Of a DNA stretch of 64,000 nucleotides, positions 7,819 through 16,664 are shown piece after piece. This DNA is from Pseudoflavonifractor phocaeensis (GTDB lineage: Bacteria > Bacillota > Clostridia > Oscillospirales > Oscillospiraceae): contig NZ_JADYUM010000012.1 in assembly GCF_021531815.1 (NCBI RefSeq), forward strand, positions 18,160-82,159, in the 5' to 3' direction. How positions within the stretch are numbered: position 1 is the stretch's first letter; the number at the start of each line of letters is the position of its first letter. The notes below the pieces were generated by a model. The model saw only the letters and a list, made by a program, of their open reading frames with translations. It was not told where the DNA came from and did not search any database. The position numbers and the translations under genes were made by a program.

Positions 7819-10275
7819 ATGCGGGAAAGACAGGAGCGGGCCGGGGACCGGACGGGAGGCGCCCCCCGGGGCGCCCACTCCAAACGGGTGATCCTCCGCC
7901 GGACGCTGTTCCTGATGGTGGTGTGCGGCGTGCTGTTGTTCGTGCCGCTGATCTGGAAGCTGTGGGACATCGCCATCGTCCACCACGAGGACTACCAGCA
8001 GAAGGCCAGCGACCAGCAGACGCTGGACCTGTCGGTGTCCGCCAGCCGGGGCAATATCTATGACCGGAACGGAAACGTGCTGGCCATGTCGGCCACGGTG
8101 TACGATCTGATCCTCTCCCCCAGGGATCTGGTCCAGGACCGGGTGCCCCAGAAGAACTACACCGACGAGGAGACCAAGGTGTTCGACGAGGCGGCCTGGA
8201 ACGCCGCGGTGGAGGCGGAGCAGGACAAACTGATCCGGGACCTGATGGAGCTGCTTCCCGGTCTGGACCAGGAGCGGCTGGAGAGCCAGGTCCGGGACAC
8301 CACCAAGGCCTATAAGGAGATCAAGACCAAGATCGAGGAGGAGGACGTGGAGGCCATCCGGAACTATATCACGGAGAACAAGACCACCCACTACCTCTAT
8401 TTGAAGCCGGGCACCCGGCGCTACTACCCCTACTCCAGTCTGGCGGCCCAGGCCCTGGGCTTTGTCAACGCCGAAGGGGGCGCGGTGGGCATCGAGGCGG
8501 CCTACGATGATGTGCTGGAGGGGACCGCCGGACGGGTGGTCACCACCAAGACCGCCCGGGGCACCCAGATGTACAACAGCTATTCCGAGTTCATCGACGC
8601 CATCGACGGCTACGACCTGACCCTGACCATCGACGCCACCATCCAGTCCTACGCGGAAAAGACCCTGGAGGAGGGGATCAAGGAGTTCGACGTCCGGGAG
8701 GGGGCCTTCTGCATCGTCATGAACCCCAAAACCGGGGCCGTCATGGCCATTGCCAGTTCCCCGGATTTTGACCCCAATAACTACTCCACCATCGTGGATG
8801 ACCTGCTTCTCAAGGAGATGGAGGAGGAGGCCAACTCCCTTTTCGCCAGCCTGAAGGCCAACAACACCGAGGGGCTGACGGAGACGGAGCTCTTCGAGAA
8901 GGCCCAGGCCCAGGCCTACTCCAACGCGGTCAATACCCAGTGGCGCAGCCGGGCCGTGGACTCCCGGTATGAGCCGGGCTCCACCTTCAAAGCTCTGGTG
9001 TTGGCCGCCGCCCTGGAAGAAGGGGTGGTGACGGAGAGCGACACCTTCTACTGCCCCGGCTATTATAATGTGTCCGGCTGGCCCAAACCCATCGCCTGTT
9101 CTAAAAAAGCGCCGGGCCACGGCAGTCAGACCCTGGCGGAGGCGGTGCAGAACTCCTGCAACCCCGCCTTCATGATGATCGGCCAACGGCTGGGCATCGA
9201 CAAGTTCTATGACTACTTCGAGGCCTTCGGACTGAAGGAGAAGACAGGCATAGACCTGCCCGGCGAGGCCAGCTTGGCCAAGAACATCTGGGACCGGGAC
9301 GCCATGACCAACGTCAACCTGGCAACCGCTTCCTTCGGCCAGCGCTTTGAGGTCACCCCGCTCCAGATGATCACTGCCTTTTCCGCCGTCATCAACGGAG
9401 GCAACCTGGTCCAGCCCTATGTGGTCCAGTCCGTCAGCACCAAGGACGGCACTGTGGTGCAGAACACCGAGACCACCGTGGTCCGCCAGGTGGTGAGCCA
9501 GGAGACCAGCCAGCGGGCCACCAAGATCCTGGAGAGCGTGGTGTCTGACGGCACTGGCGGCAACGCCTATGTGGCGGGCTACCGCATCGGCGGCAAGACC
9601 GGCTCCTCTGAGGTAGGCCTGGAGCAGGACCACACCCTGGTGTCCTTCATGGGCTTCGCCCCCGCCGACGACCCGGAGGTCATCGTCCTGCTGGCCTATG
9701 ACCGGCCCCAGGTGGCGTCTCCCCACAGCAACTATTCCACCACCGGCGTCTACATCAGCGGCGGCAACATGGCCGCCAAAAAAGCCGGCCCCCTGATCGC
9801 AGAGATCCTGGACTATATGGGGGTGGAGAAGAAGTACACCAAAGAGGAGTCCGCCGCCGTGGATGTGTCCACCCCCCGGGTCACCGGTAAAACGGTCACT
9901 GACGCGGCCAAGGCCCTGGCAGAGAAGAACCTGAAGTACCGCGTGGTGGGGGAGGGCGACACCGTCACCCACCAGGTCCCGGCGTCCGGCGCCTCGGTCC
10001 CCGGCGGCTCCACTGTGGTGCTGTACCTGGGCGGCGCCGTCCCGGAGGAGACCGGAACGGTGCCCGACGTGGTGGGCCTGGGCTATGAGACGGCCAGGAA
10101 AAAGCTGGAGGAGGCAGGGTTCTTTATGCGGGCCTCCGGCGCGTCCACCTACTACGGCAACTCCACCACCGCGGAGGGGCAGAGTGTCGCCGCCGGCGAG
10201 ACCCTGGCCACTGGCACCGTCATCGACGTCCAATTCTCCAATATGGTGGAGGACGGCCCGGTAAACGCAGGATAA
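7819..10275 (+). CDS. Class B penicillin-binding protein with two PASTA domains (FtsI/SpoVD type)
   Basis: An 818-residue transpeptidase that cross-links septal or spore peptidoglycan. After a basic N terminus come one membrane anchor (about 28-50), the PBP dimerisation domain (ASRGNIYDRNG) and the transpeptidase with S388-T-F-K391, S446-C-N448 and K593-T-G. Two PASTA repeats follow near the C terminus (starting at VSTPRVTGKTV and GTVPDVVGLGY). The ATG at 7819 is chosen because AAGGGGG lies 8 bases upstream; an upstream in-frame TTG would run through the hairpin. Position before murE fits either the vegetative division PBP (PBP2x-like) or SpoVD, which cannot be told apart here. Its TAA stop forms the first three bases of a repeat element. 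Confidence 0.93.
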   Translation: MRERQERAGDRTGGAPRGAHSKRVILRRTLFLMVVCGVLLFVPLIWKLWDIAIVHHEDYQQKASDQQTLDLSVSASRGNIYDRNGNVLAMSATVYDLILSPRDLVQDRVPQKNYTDEETKVFDEAAWNAAVEAEQDKLIRDLMELLPGLDQERLESQVRDTTKAYKEIKTKIEEEDVEAIRNYITENKTTHYLYLKPGTRRYYPYSSLAAQALGFVNAEGGAVGIEAAYDDVLEGTAGRVVTTKTARGTQMYNSYSEFIDAIDGYDLTLTIDATIQSYAEKTLEEGIKEFDVREGAFCIVMNPKTGAVMAIASSPDFDPNNYSTIVDDLLLKEMEEEANSLFASLKANNTEGLTETELFEKAQAQAYSNAVNTQWRSRAVDSRYEPGSTFKALVLAAALEEGVVTESDTFYCPGYYNVSGWPKPIACSKKAPGHGSQTLAEAVQNSCNPAFMMIGQRLGIDKFYDYFEAFGLKEKTGIDLPGEASLAKNIWDRDAMTNVNLATASFGQRFEVTPLQMITAFSAVINGGNLVQPYVVQSVSTKDGTVVQNTETTVVRQVVSQETSQRATKILESVVSDGTGGNAYVAGYRIGGKTGSSEVGLEQDHTLVSFMGFAPADDPEVIVLLAYDRPQVASPHSNYSTTGVYISGGNMAAKKAGPLIAEILDYMGVEKKYTKEESAAVDVSTPRVTGKTVTDAAKALAEKNLKYRVVGEGDTVTHQVPASGASVPGGSTVVLYLGGAVPEETGTVPDVVGLGYETARKKLEEAGFFMRASGASTYYGNSTTAEGQSVAAGETLATGTVIDVQFSNMVEDGPVNAG

Positions 10276-10664
10276 ATTTTCGTTTATAGGACAGCAGTCT
10301 GTGCGCTGTAGGACGAACCGGTGCGGGTTTCCGCTGAATCAAGCTGCACACAATGGTGCGGATCAGCGCAGTCACGGACCACGCCGCACGATTTGGAATC
10401 TCAGGCTCCAGTATTCAGCGGCGATCCGGATTCCGGTTCGCTCCACCCAGGGCCGAAGGCCCGGAGATTTTTTGGGTACTTTTGTATCTCTACAAAAGTA
10501 CCTCGCCCGGGGGCGAAACATCCCCATCTCCCGTCCCGCCCGCAGACGAAGTTTTCAAGTGCGCAGATTTCTCTCAGTATTTCGGATACCTGGAAAGGCA
10601 AGGGCAGAGCCCTTGCCTACATAACATAGGTTTTAGGTCCCATAGGCTGATAAACGAAAATTTA
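10273..10664. repeat. Intergenic inverted-repeat element, copy 1 (392 bp)
   Basis: The element is bounded by a perfect 15-bp terminal inverted repeat, TAAATTTTCGTTTAT at 10273-10287 and its complement at 10650-10664. Internal hairpins are GTACTTTTGTA/TACAAAAGTAC (10476-10501) and GGCAAGGGC/GCCCTTGCC (10597-10617). It resembles copies at 15766-16565 (inverted) and 53075-53485. No credible coding sequence is inside; small frames here are not conserved between copies. It behaves like a MITE-type non-autonomous element and fills the gap between the PBP gene and murE. Confidence 0.8.
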
Positions 10665-10745
10665 CCGATACAGGATTATTCGGTATCGATTCCCGGCGAC
10701 GCAAATCTTAGATAGAATGAAACTCACCCGTGAGGGGTGACACCC

Positions 10746-12236
10746 ATGAAGCTGCGCGACCTTTTGGCCGGCGTCCCCCTCAGGGGGGAGCATCCTGATC
10801 TCGATATGGAAATTTCTTCCATATCCCATGACACCCGGACCCTTGTCCCCGGCGCTCTGTTCGTGGCTATGCCGGGAGACAAGACCGACGGACACCGTTA
10901 TATTCGCCAAGCCCTGGACCGGGGGGCGGCGGCGGTCCTGTGCCAGACTCCGCCCGGCGGTCCCGGACCCTGGCTGGTGACGGAGGACAGCCGGCTGGCC
11001 CTGGCCCTGGTCTCGGCCAACTGGTTTGGCCGGCCGGGGGACGGGATGACCCTCATCGCCGTCACCGGTACCAACGGCAAGACCACCACCAGCAGCTTGA
11101 TCAAGGAGATGTTGGAGGGTACCCTTGGGACCAAGGTGGGCCTGGTGGGCACCAACCGGAACATGGTGGGGCAAATGGAACTGCCCGCCCACCGCACCAC
11201 CCCGGAGAGCTATGAGCTCCAGGCGCTCCTGCGCCGGATGGCCGACGAGGGCTGTACTCATGTGGTGATGGAGGCCTCCTCCCACGCCCTGGTCCAGCAC
11301 CGGACGGCGGGGCTCACCTTCGACGTGGGGGTGTTCACCAATCTGACCCAGGACCACCTGGACTACCACCGGACCATGGAGGAGTACCGGGCGGCCAAGG
11401 GGCGGCTGTTCCGCCAGTGCCGCCGGGCGGTGCTGAATCTGGATGATGAGGCGGGCCGCTGGTATCTGGATCGGCTGCCCTGTCCCGGGTTCACCTATTC
11501 GGAGAACCGGGCCCAGGCGGACCTGACCGCCCGGAATATTCGTCTGTTCCCCAGCCATGTGGAGTTTGAGGCGGTGACTCTGGGCCATATTTCCCGGGTG
11601 CACCTACCTATCCCCGGGGGCTTCTCCATCTACAACGCCCTGGCCGCCCTGTCAGCAGGACTGTGCCTGGAGTTAGACCTGGCAAGCATGGCCGCCGTTC
11701 TGCGCAGCGTCCACGGGGTGAAGGGACGGGTGGAGATCGTGCCCGTCCCCCGGGCCTACACGGTCCTCATCGACTATGCCCACAGTCCCAACGCCCTGGA
11801 AAATATTCTGATGACCGCCCGGGATTTTACAGCGGGGCGGCTCATCTGCCTCTTTGGCTGCGGCGGGGACCGGGACCGGACCAAACGCCCCATCATGGGG
11901 AGCGTGGTCCAGGAGCTGGCGGACCTGGCGGTGGTCACCTCCGACAATCCCCGGAGTGAGGAACCGGAGGCCATTATCGCTGACATTCTGACGGGAATGA
12001 CGCCTGATCCGGAACGGGTCCATGTGGAGCCCGACCGGGCCCGCGCCATCGGCTGGGCGCTGGCCCAGGGACGTCCGGGGGACGTGATCGTTCTGGCGGG
12101 AAAGGGACATGAGACTTACCAGGAGATCCGCGGGGTACAGTACCCCATGGACGAGCGGGAGATCGTGAAAAAATGGTTTGAAACCGCCCCGGAACGACAA
12201 GAAAGGACTGGAAATATCCCGGCGGGCATAGTATAA
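10746..12236 (+). CDS. murE: UDP-MurNAc-tripeptide synthetase (meso-DAP adding)
   Basis: A 496-residue Mur ligase adding the third amino acid to UDP-MurNAc-L-Ala-D-Glu. The P-loop GTNGKT is at 108-113, the central domain shows DHLDYHRTMEEYRAAKGRLF, and the C-terminal domain has D400-N-P-R403 with SEEP, the signature for meso-diaminopimelate rather than lysine. GKGHETYQE follows. The ATG at 10746 has GAGGGG 8 bases before it; an in-frame GTG overlaps that site. A TAGAAT -10 lies at 10713-10718 with only a weak -35. murF and murD, its usual neighbours, are absent. Confidence 0.96.
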   Translation: MKLRDLLAGVPLRGEHPDLDMEISSISHDTRTLVPGALFVAMPGDKTDGHRYIRQALDRGAAAVLCQTPPGGPGPWLVTEDSRLALALVSANWFGRPGDGMTLIAVTGTNGKTTTSSLIKEMLEGTLGTKVGLVGTNRNMVGQMELPAHRTTPESYELQALLRRMADEGCTHVVMEASSHALVQHRTAGLTFDVGVFTNLTQDHLDYHRTMEEYRAAKGRLFRQCRRAVLNLDDEAGRWYLDRLPCPGFTYSENRAQADLTARNIRLFPSHVEFEAVTLGHISRVHLPIPGGFSIYNALAALSAGLCLELDLASMAAVLRSVHGVKGRVEIVPVPRAYTVLIDYAHSPNALENILMTARDFTAGRLICLFGCGGDRDRTKRPIMGSVVQELADLAVVTSDNPRSEEPEAIIADILTGMTPDPERVHVEPDRARAIGWALAQGRPGDVIVLAGKGHETYQEIRGVQYPMDEREIVKKWFETAPERQERTGNIPAGIV

Positions 12237-12291
12237 TAATAGGCCGCAAACACAGCCAGCAAAAGAGAAAGAAAACCTGGAGGTTTCCGAT

Positions 12292-13278
12292 ATGACGTAT
12301 ATACTGAGTTTCATCGTGGCCTTTGGCGTGGCCGCCATTTTGGGTCAGATCCTGATCCCCCTGCTGCGCCGCCTGAAGGCGGGGCAGGCCATCCGGGAGG
12401 ACGGCCCCACCTGGCACATGTCCAAGCAGGGCACCCCCACCATGGGCGGCCTGATGTTCATCGCGGCCATCGGAGTGGCCGTGGTGGTGGCGGGGTGGGA
12501 TGAGATGAGAATGGGCAGCTGGAACCATGTTTATGTGTTTCTGTTCGCCCTGGTCTTTGGCGTCATCGGATTTATCGACGACTTCCAGAAGCTGCGCCAC
12601 CATGCCAACGAAGGGCTCACCGCTCCCCAGAAGTTTCTGCTTCAGCTGGCGGCGGCGGTGGCCTTCACCGTCCTGCTCCGCGGGACCGGCTATCTGACAC
12701 CCAACCTGTATATTCCCTTTTTTAATGTGGAGCTGCCTCTGCCCTGGGTGGTCTACATGGTGTTTGCCGCTTTTGTCATGGTGGGTACCGTCAACGCGGT
12801 AAATCTGACCGACGGCGTGGACGGCCTGGCCACCGGCGTCACCATCCCCGTGGCCCTGTTCTACGTGGCGGTTTCCGCCTGGTACGGGCGCAACGACCTG
12901 ACTGTTGTGGCGGCGGCCCTGGCAGGCGGCCTGTCCGCCTTCCTGATCTACAATTTCCACCCGGCCAAGGTGTTTATGGGCGACACCGGCTCCCTGTTCC
13001 TGGGGGGCATGGTGTGCGGAATGGCATTTGCCCTGAATATCCCCCTGATCATCCCGGTGGTGGGCCTTGTCTATGTGCTGGAGGTGCTGTCCGACATCAT
13101 CCAGGTGGTTTATTTTAAGAAGACCCACGGCAAGCGGTTTTTCCGCATGGCGCCCCTTCACCACCACCTGGAGCTGGGCGGGTGGAGCGAGATGAAGCTG
13201 TTTTGTGTCTTCTCCGGCGCCACCCTGGTCCTGAGTGTGCTGGCTTTCCTGGGCGTGATGAACCGGTACCCCATGTGA
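12292..13278 (+). CDS. mraY: Phospho-N-acetylmuramoyl-pentapeptide-transferase
   Basis: A 328-residue, roughly ten-helix membrane enzyme that moves phospho-MurNAc-pentapeptide onto undecaprenyl phosphate to make lipid I. Motifs are DGPTWHMSKQGTPTMGG near the N terminus, the catalytic DDFQK, NLTDGVDGLA, FNFHPAKVFMGDTGS (abbreviated) and RMAPLHHHLE near the C terminus. GGAGG precedes the ATG. It stands directly after murE, where murF would normally intervene, and before ftsW. Confidence 0.97.
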   Translation: MTYILSFIVAFGVAAILGQILIPLLRRLKAGQAIREDGPTWHMSKQGTPTMGGLMFIAAIGVAVVVAGWDEMRMGSWNHVYVFLFALVFGVIGFIDDFQKLRHHANEGLTAPQKFLLQLAAAVAFTVLLRGTGYLTPNLYIPFFNVELPLPWVVYMVFAAFVMVGTVNAVNLTDGVDGLATGVTIPVALFYVAVSAWYGRNDLTVVAAALAGGLSAFLIYNFHPAKVFMGDTGSLFLGGMVCGMAFALNIPLIIPVVGLVYVLEVLSDIIQVVYFKKTHGKRFFRMAPLHHHLELGGWSEMKLFCVFSGATLVLSVLAFLGVMNRYPM

Positions 13279-13336
13279 CGGCCGGGAACATATCCTGGCG
13301 GTTGTCCCCATACCTGTCTGAAACGAGGTGATCCCA

Positions 13337-14560
13337 GTGTCCCGAAAACCAAAACGCGACCTGACCATGGAGGAGCAGCTGGCCCGGGGCCCTGTGGACC
13401 TGCCCTTCCTTATGCTGACCATGATGCTGGTGGGCATCGGGCTCATCATGGTCTTTTCCGCCTCCTATGCCTCGGCGCTGTATGACAACAGCGCCAGTGT
13501 GGGTAACAACCCCCTGTTTTACATCAAGCGCCAGGCCATGTTTGCCGCTGCCGGACTGGTGGTCATGTACCTGGTTTCCAAGATCAACTACCAGACCCTG
13601 CGGGTGCTGTCCATCCCCCTGCTGGCCGGCTCCATCGGTCTGCTGGTGCTGGTGCTGACCCCCCTGGGCGTCACCATCAACGACGCCCAGCGTTGGCTGA
13701 AAATGTTCCTGGTGGCCGGCCCCACCTTCCAGCCCTCGGAGATCGCCAAGGTGGCCGTCATCATCTTTTTCGCCGCCCGCCTGTCTAAGCGGGACACGGA
13801 GAAAAAGCGGAAATTCACCAACCGGACCCTCACCGGACGGACGCTGAACCGGCTGGAGCGCATCGGCTTTCTGGAGTTGATACCCTACGGCCTGGTGCTG
13901 GGGACCGTGTTGGTCCTGGTGGTGCTGGAGCCCCACATGTCTGGTACCATCCTGATCATGGTGGGGGCGGCTTCCGTCCTGTTCGCCGCCGGCATCCACA
14001 TGGGCTGGTTCGTCTCCCTGGGTTCCATCGCCGTGGCGGGGCTGGCCTTCATCATTTTCAACACCAAATATATGACCTCCCGCATCAACCTGTGGCTGGA
14101 CCCTTGGCTGGACCCCCAGGGCAAGGGCTACCAGACCATCCAGTCTCTGCTGGCCATCGGCTCCGGCGGCCTGTTGGGCCTGGGTCTGGGCAACAGCCGG
14201 CAGAAGCTGCTGTACATCCCCGAGCCGGAGAACGACTTTGTCTTTGCCATCGTGGTGGAGGAGCTGGGCTTTGTGGGGGCGGCCATTGTGCTGCTGCTGT
14301 TTGCCCTGCTGATCCTCCGGGGCTACTGGCTGGCCATCCACGCCCGGGACAAATTCGGCGCCCTGACTGTGGTGGGCATCATCACCCTGCTGGCGGTCCA
14401 GGTGTTTTTGAACATCGGCGTGGTCACCAACCTGATCCCCAATACCGGCATTTCTCTGCCCTTTTTCAGCTACGGCGGCACCGCCCTGATGATCCATATG
14501 GCGGAAATGGGGATCGTCTTGAGCATTTCCCGGCAGATCCCGGCCCCGAAAAACGATTAG
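13337..14560 (+). CDS. ftsW: Lipid II polymerase FtsW (SEDS family)
   Basis: A 407-residue SEDS glycosyltransferase with about ten membrane helices. It polymerises lipid II at the septum with its partner class B PBP. Family marks are QRWLKMF, FQPSEIAK in the middle and NIGVVTNLIPNTGISLPFFSYGG near the C terminus (cited in parts). The GTG at 13337 is preferred because GAGG lies 8 bases before it; the in-frame GTG at 13328 overlaps that site. A spore-cortex paralogue (SpoVE) cannot be excluded, but the position between mraY and murG supports the division role. Confidence 0.92.
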   Translation: MSRKPKRDLTMEEQLARGPVDLPFLMLTMMLVGIGLIMVFSASYASALYDNSASVGNNPLFYIKRQAMFAAAGLVVMYLVSKINYQTLRVLSIPLLAGSIGLLVLVLTPLGVTINDAQRWLKMFLVAGPTFQPSEIAKVAVIIFFAARLSKRDTEKKRKFTNRTLTGRTLNRLERIGFLELIPYGLVLGTVLVLVVLEPHMSGTILIMVGAASVLFAAGIHMGWFVSLGSIAVAGLAFIIFNTKYMTSRINLWLDPWLDPQGKGYQTIQSLLAIGSGGLLGLGLGNSRQKLLYIPEPENDFVFAIVVEELGFVGAAIVLLLFALLILRGYWLAIHARDKFGALTVVGIITLLAVQVFLNIGVVTNLIPNTGISLPFFSYGGTALMIHMAEMGIVLSISRQIPAPKND

Positions 14561-14564
14561 ATCA

Positions 14565-14614
14565 GGGATATGAGACAGGAGACGAGGAACTCCTTCTCTT
14601 CTGTCTCATGTCCC
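14565..14614 (+). other. Long imperfect hairpin between ftsW and murG
   Basis: About 18 bases at 14565-14582 (GGGATATGAGACAG...) pair with 14595-14614 around a short loop. No T run follows, so it is a candidate for RNA processing or stability rather than termination. Confidence 0.5.
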
Positions 14615-14649
14615 TTGTCCTGTGACCTGAAATAAACGAGGTGTAACGA

Positions 14650-15768
14650 ATGAATATCCTCTTTACCTGCGGAGGTACCGCCGGACATGTGAATCCGGCC
14701 GTGGCCTTGGCCCGTATCTTCCAGGAGAAGCACCCCGGCTGCCGGGTGCTCTTTGTGGGAGCCGACGGAGGAATGGAGAACAAACTGGTGCCCAAGGAGG
14801 GCTATCAGATCCGTTCCGTGACCATCACCAATTTCCACCGCTCCTTCGCTCCGGCGGACGTCGTCCACAACCTGGGAACGCTGGTGAATATGCAGAAGTC
14901 CAAGAAGCAGGCCAAAGCCATTCTGGACGAGTTCAAGCCCGACCTGGTGGTGGGGACGGGGGGATACGCCTCCTTCCCTGTGGTCAACGAGGCCGCCCAC
15001 CGGGGCATTCCCACCGCCGTCCACGAGTCCAACGCCGTTCCCGGCCTGACCACCAAGGCCCTGTCCAGGGTGGTGGACCGGGTGATGGTGGGCTTTGAGG
15101 AGAGCCGGGCCCACTACGACGACCCCTCCAAGGTGGTGGTCACCGGCACCCCGGTCCGGGGCGACTTTTTCAAGTATACTCGGGAGGAGGCCCGGGCAAA
15201 GCTGGGGTTCACCGACAACCGGCCCCTGCTGCTGTCCTACTGGGGGTCTCTGGGGGCGGAAGTCATGAACCAGAAGATGGTAGATTTTCTGGCCAAGGAG
15301 TGCTATGAGGGCGCGCCCTACCGCCACATCCACGGGGCGGGGCGGGATTTCCCCTGGATGCAGGAGGAACTGCTCCGCCGGGGCCTGAAGCTGGGGGACA
15401 ATGGCATCGAGGTCCGGGAGTATATCTACGATATGCCTCTGGTCATGGCCGCCGCCGACCTGGTGCTGTGCCGGGCGGGCGCCTCCACCATCTCGGAGCT
15501 CACCGCCATCGCCAAGCCAGCCGTGCTGGTGCCCTCCCCCAACGTCACCGCCAACCACCAGGAGAAGAACGCCCGGGTGCTGGCTGACCAGGGCGCCGCC
15601 GTGCTCCTGCGGGAACAGGACTGTGTGGAAAACACCCTTTATGATACCGCGGCCCTTCTGCTCCGGGAGAAGGAACGCCGGGAGGGCATGGTCAAGGCTC
15701 TGAAGGCCATGGCCGTTCCCAACGCCGGGGAGAAGATCTATGAGACCCTCCTGGCAATTATGAAGTAA
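14650..15768 (+). CDS. murG: UDP-GlcNAc:lipid I GlcNAc transferase
   Basis: A 372-residue GT-B glycosyltransferase that converts lipid I to lipid II on the inner membrane face. The N-terminal glycine-rich loop is FTCGGTAGHVNPA; a second glycine loop is GTGGYASFP; the UDP-GlcNAc site shows CRAGASTISELTA and PSPNVTANHQ. Length is normal. Its TAA stop is the first three bases of the next repeat element. Confidence 0.97.
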   Translation: MNILFTCGGTAGHVNPAVALARIFQEKHPGCRVLFVGADGGMENKLVPKEGYQIRSVTITNFHRSFAPADVVHNLGTLVNMQKSKKQAKAILDEFKPDLVVGTGGYASFPVVNEAAHRGIPTAVHESNAVPGLTTKALSRVVDRVMVGFEESRAHYDDPSKVVVTGTPVRGDFFKYTREEARAKLGFTDNRPLLLSYWGSLGAEVMNQKMVDFLAKECYEGAPYRHIHGAGRDFPWMQEELLRRGLKLGDNGIEVREYIYDMPLVMAAADLVLCRAGASTISELTAIAKPAVLVPSPNVTANHQEKNARVLADQGAAVLLREQDCVENTLYDTAALLLREKERREGMVKALKAMAVPNAGEKIYETLLAIMK

Positions 15769-16565
15769 ATTTTCTTTTAGCGGCCCATGGGCCCGGAAGC
15801 CTGTGTAATGTAGGGCAAGGGCTCTGCCCTTGCCTTTGGTGGCCGTTATTCTGCGTTCAGGTAGGGCGTCCCCTTAGGGCCGCCGCGGTAAGGAACCACG
15901 GACACTGGAGCATCGCCTGCGGGCGGTACGGGGGATTAGGGAAGTTTCGCCCTCGGGCGAGATACTTTTGTAGAGATACAAAAGTACCCCAAAAGATCTC
16001 CGGGGCTTCGACCCCGGCCCCCGAGGAGAGTTCGATTGGGAAAGTGTTCCTTGCGTCCGGCGCGCAAAATTCGGTTCTGTTGCCTCTTTTTCCGGGCCTT
16101 CGGCCCTGAGTGAAACGAATTTGGATAAGAACAGCCACCGGATGTCAGCGCCTGGGGCTCCGAATTGTGCGGCGTGGTTCCTGACTGTGCTGCCCCGCCC
16201 CGCTGTGCAAAACTAGATTCAGTGGCACGTCCCACCGGGCGGCCCCGGCGGGCCACGGAAATAAGAAGCATCAAGAACAGGTTTTGCCCGTACCGAGGCG
16301 GGCTGAATTGTTGATCCCCCGTAAAACCTCCGAATTTTGCGAAGCAAAAGGCGGTGTGAGTCAATTCAAATTTTGCGGCTTGGGTTTCGCGCAGGGCCGC
16401 TGGGCTCCCGTAGTGGGGTCCGGGGGTAAGGCCGTTGGCGGCGGAGGGCGCAGCCCGAGGCCGGCCTGGCCGTCCCCCGGCCATCTTTTGGTGACTTTTG
16501 GATGGCTCCAAAAGTCACTCGCCGCCGCAGCGGCGAAATCTCCCAACCCTATAAACTAAAATTTA
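15766..16565. repeat. Intergenic inverted-repeat element, copy 2 (about 800 bp, composite)
   Basis: TAAATTTTCTTTTAG at 15766-15780 faces ATAAACTAAAATTTA at 16551-16565. The left 480 bases match copies 1 and 3 in reverse orientation, including the GGCAAGGGC hairpin (near 15813-15834) and TACTTTTGTA/TACAAAAGTA (15963-15986). The right part (about 16240-16550) adds a second, related hairpin, GTGACTTTTGGA/TCCAAAAGTCAC (16491-16518), so it looks like a nested or tandem element. Together with flanks it explains the 896-base gene-free stretch between murG and murA. Confidence 0.72.
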
Positions 16566-16664
16566 GCATCATTTATCATCAACTGTATCTTTTACCCTCA
16601 CAGAAACCAATTCCCGCTTTTTCGCATAGGATAGCCTGAATCAACGAGGTTTGGAGGCTATCCC

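Noticed and set aside
7708..10233. 841-codon minus-strand open frame opposite the PBP gene
   Set aside because: Antisense of a gene with clear catalytic motifs; its own product shows low-complexity Gly/His/Val sequence and no domain.
10301..10715. Small frames within repeat copy 1
   Set aside because: The frames are not preserved in copies 2 and 3, and lack ribosome-binding sites.
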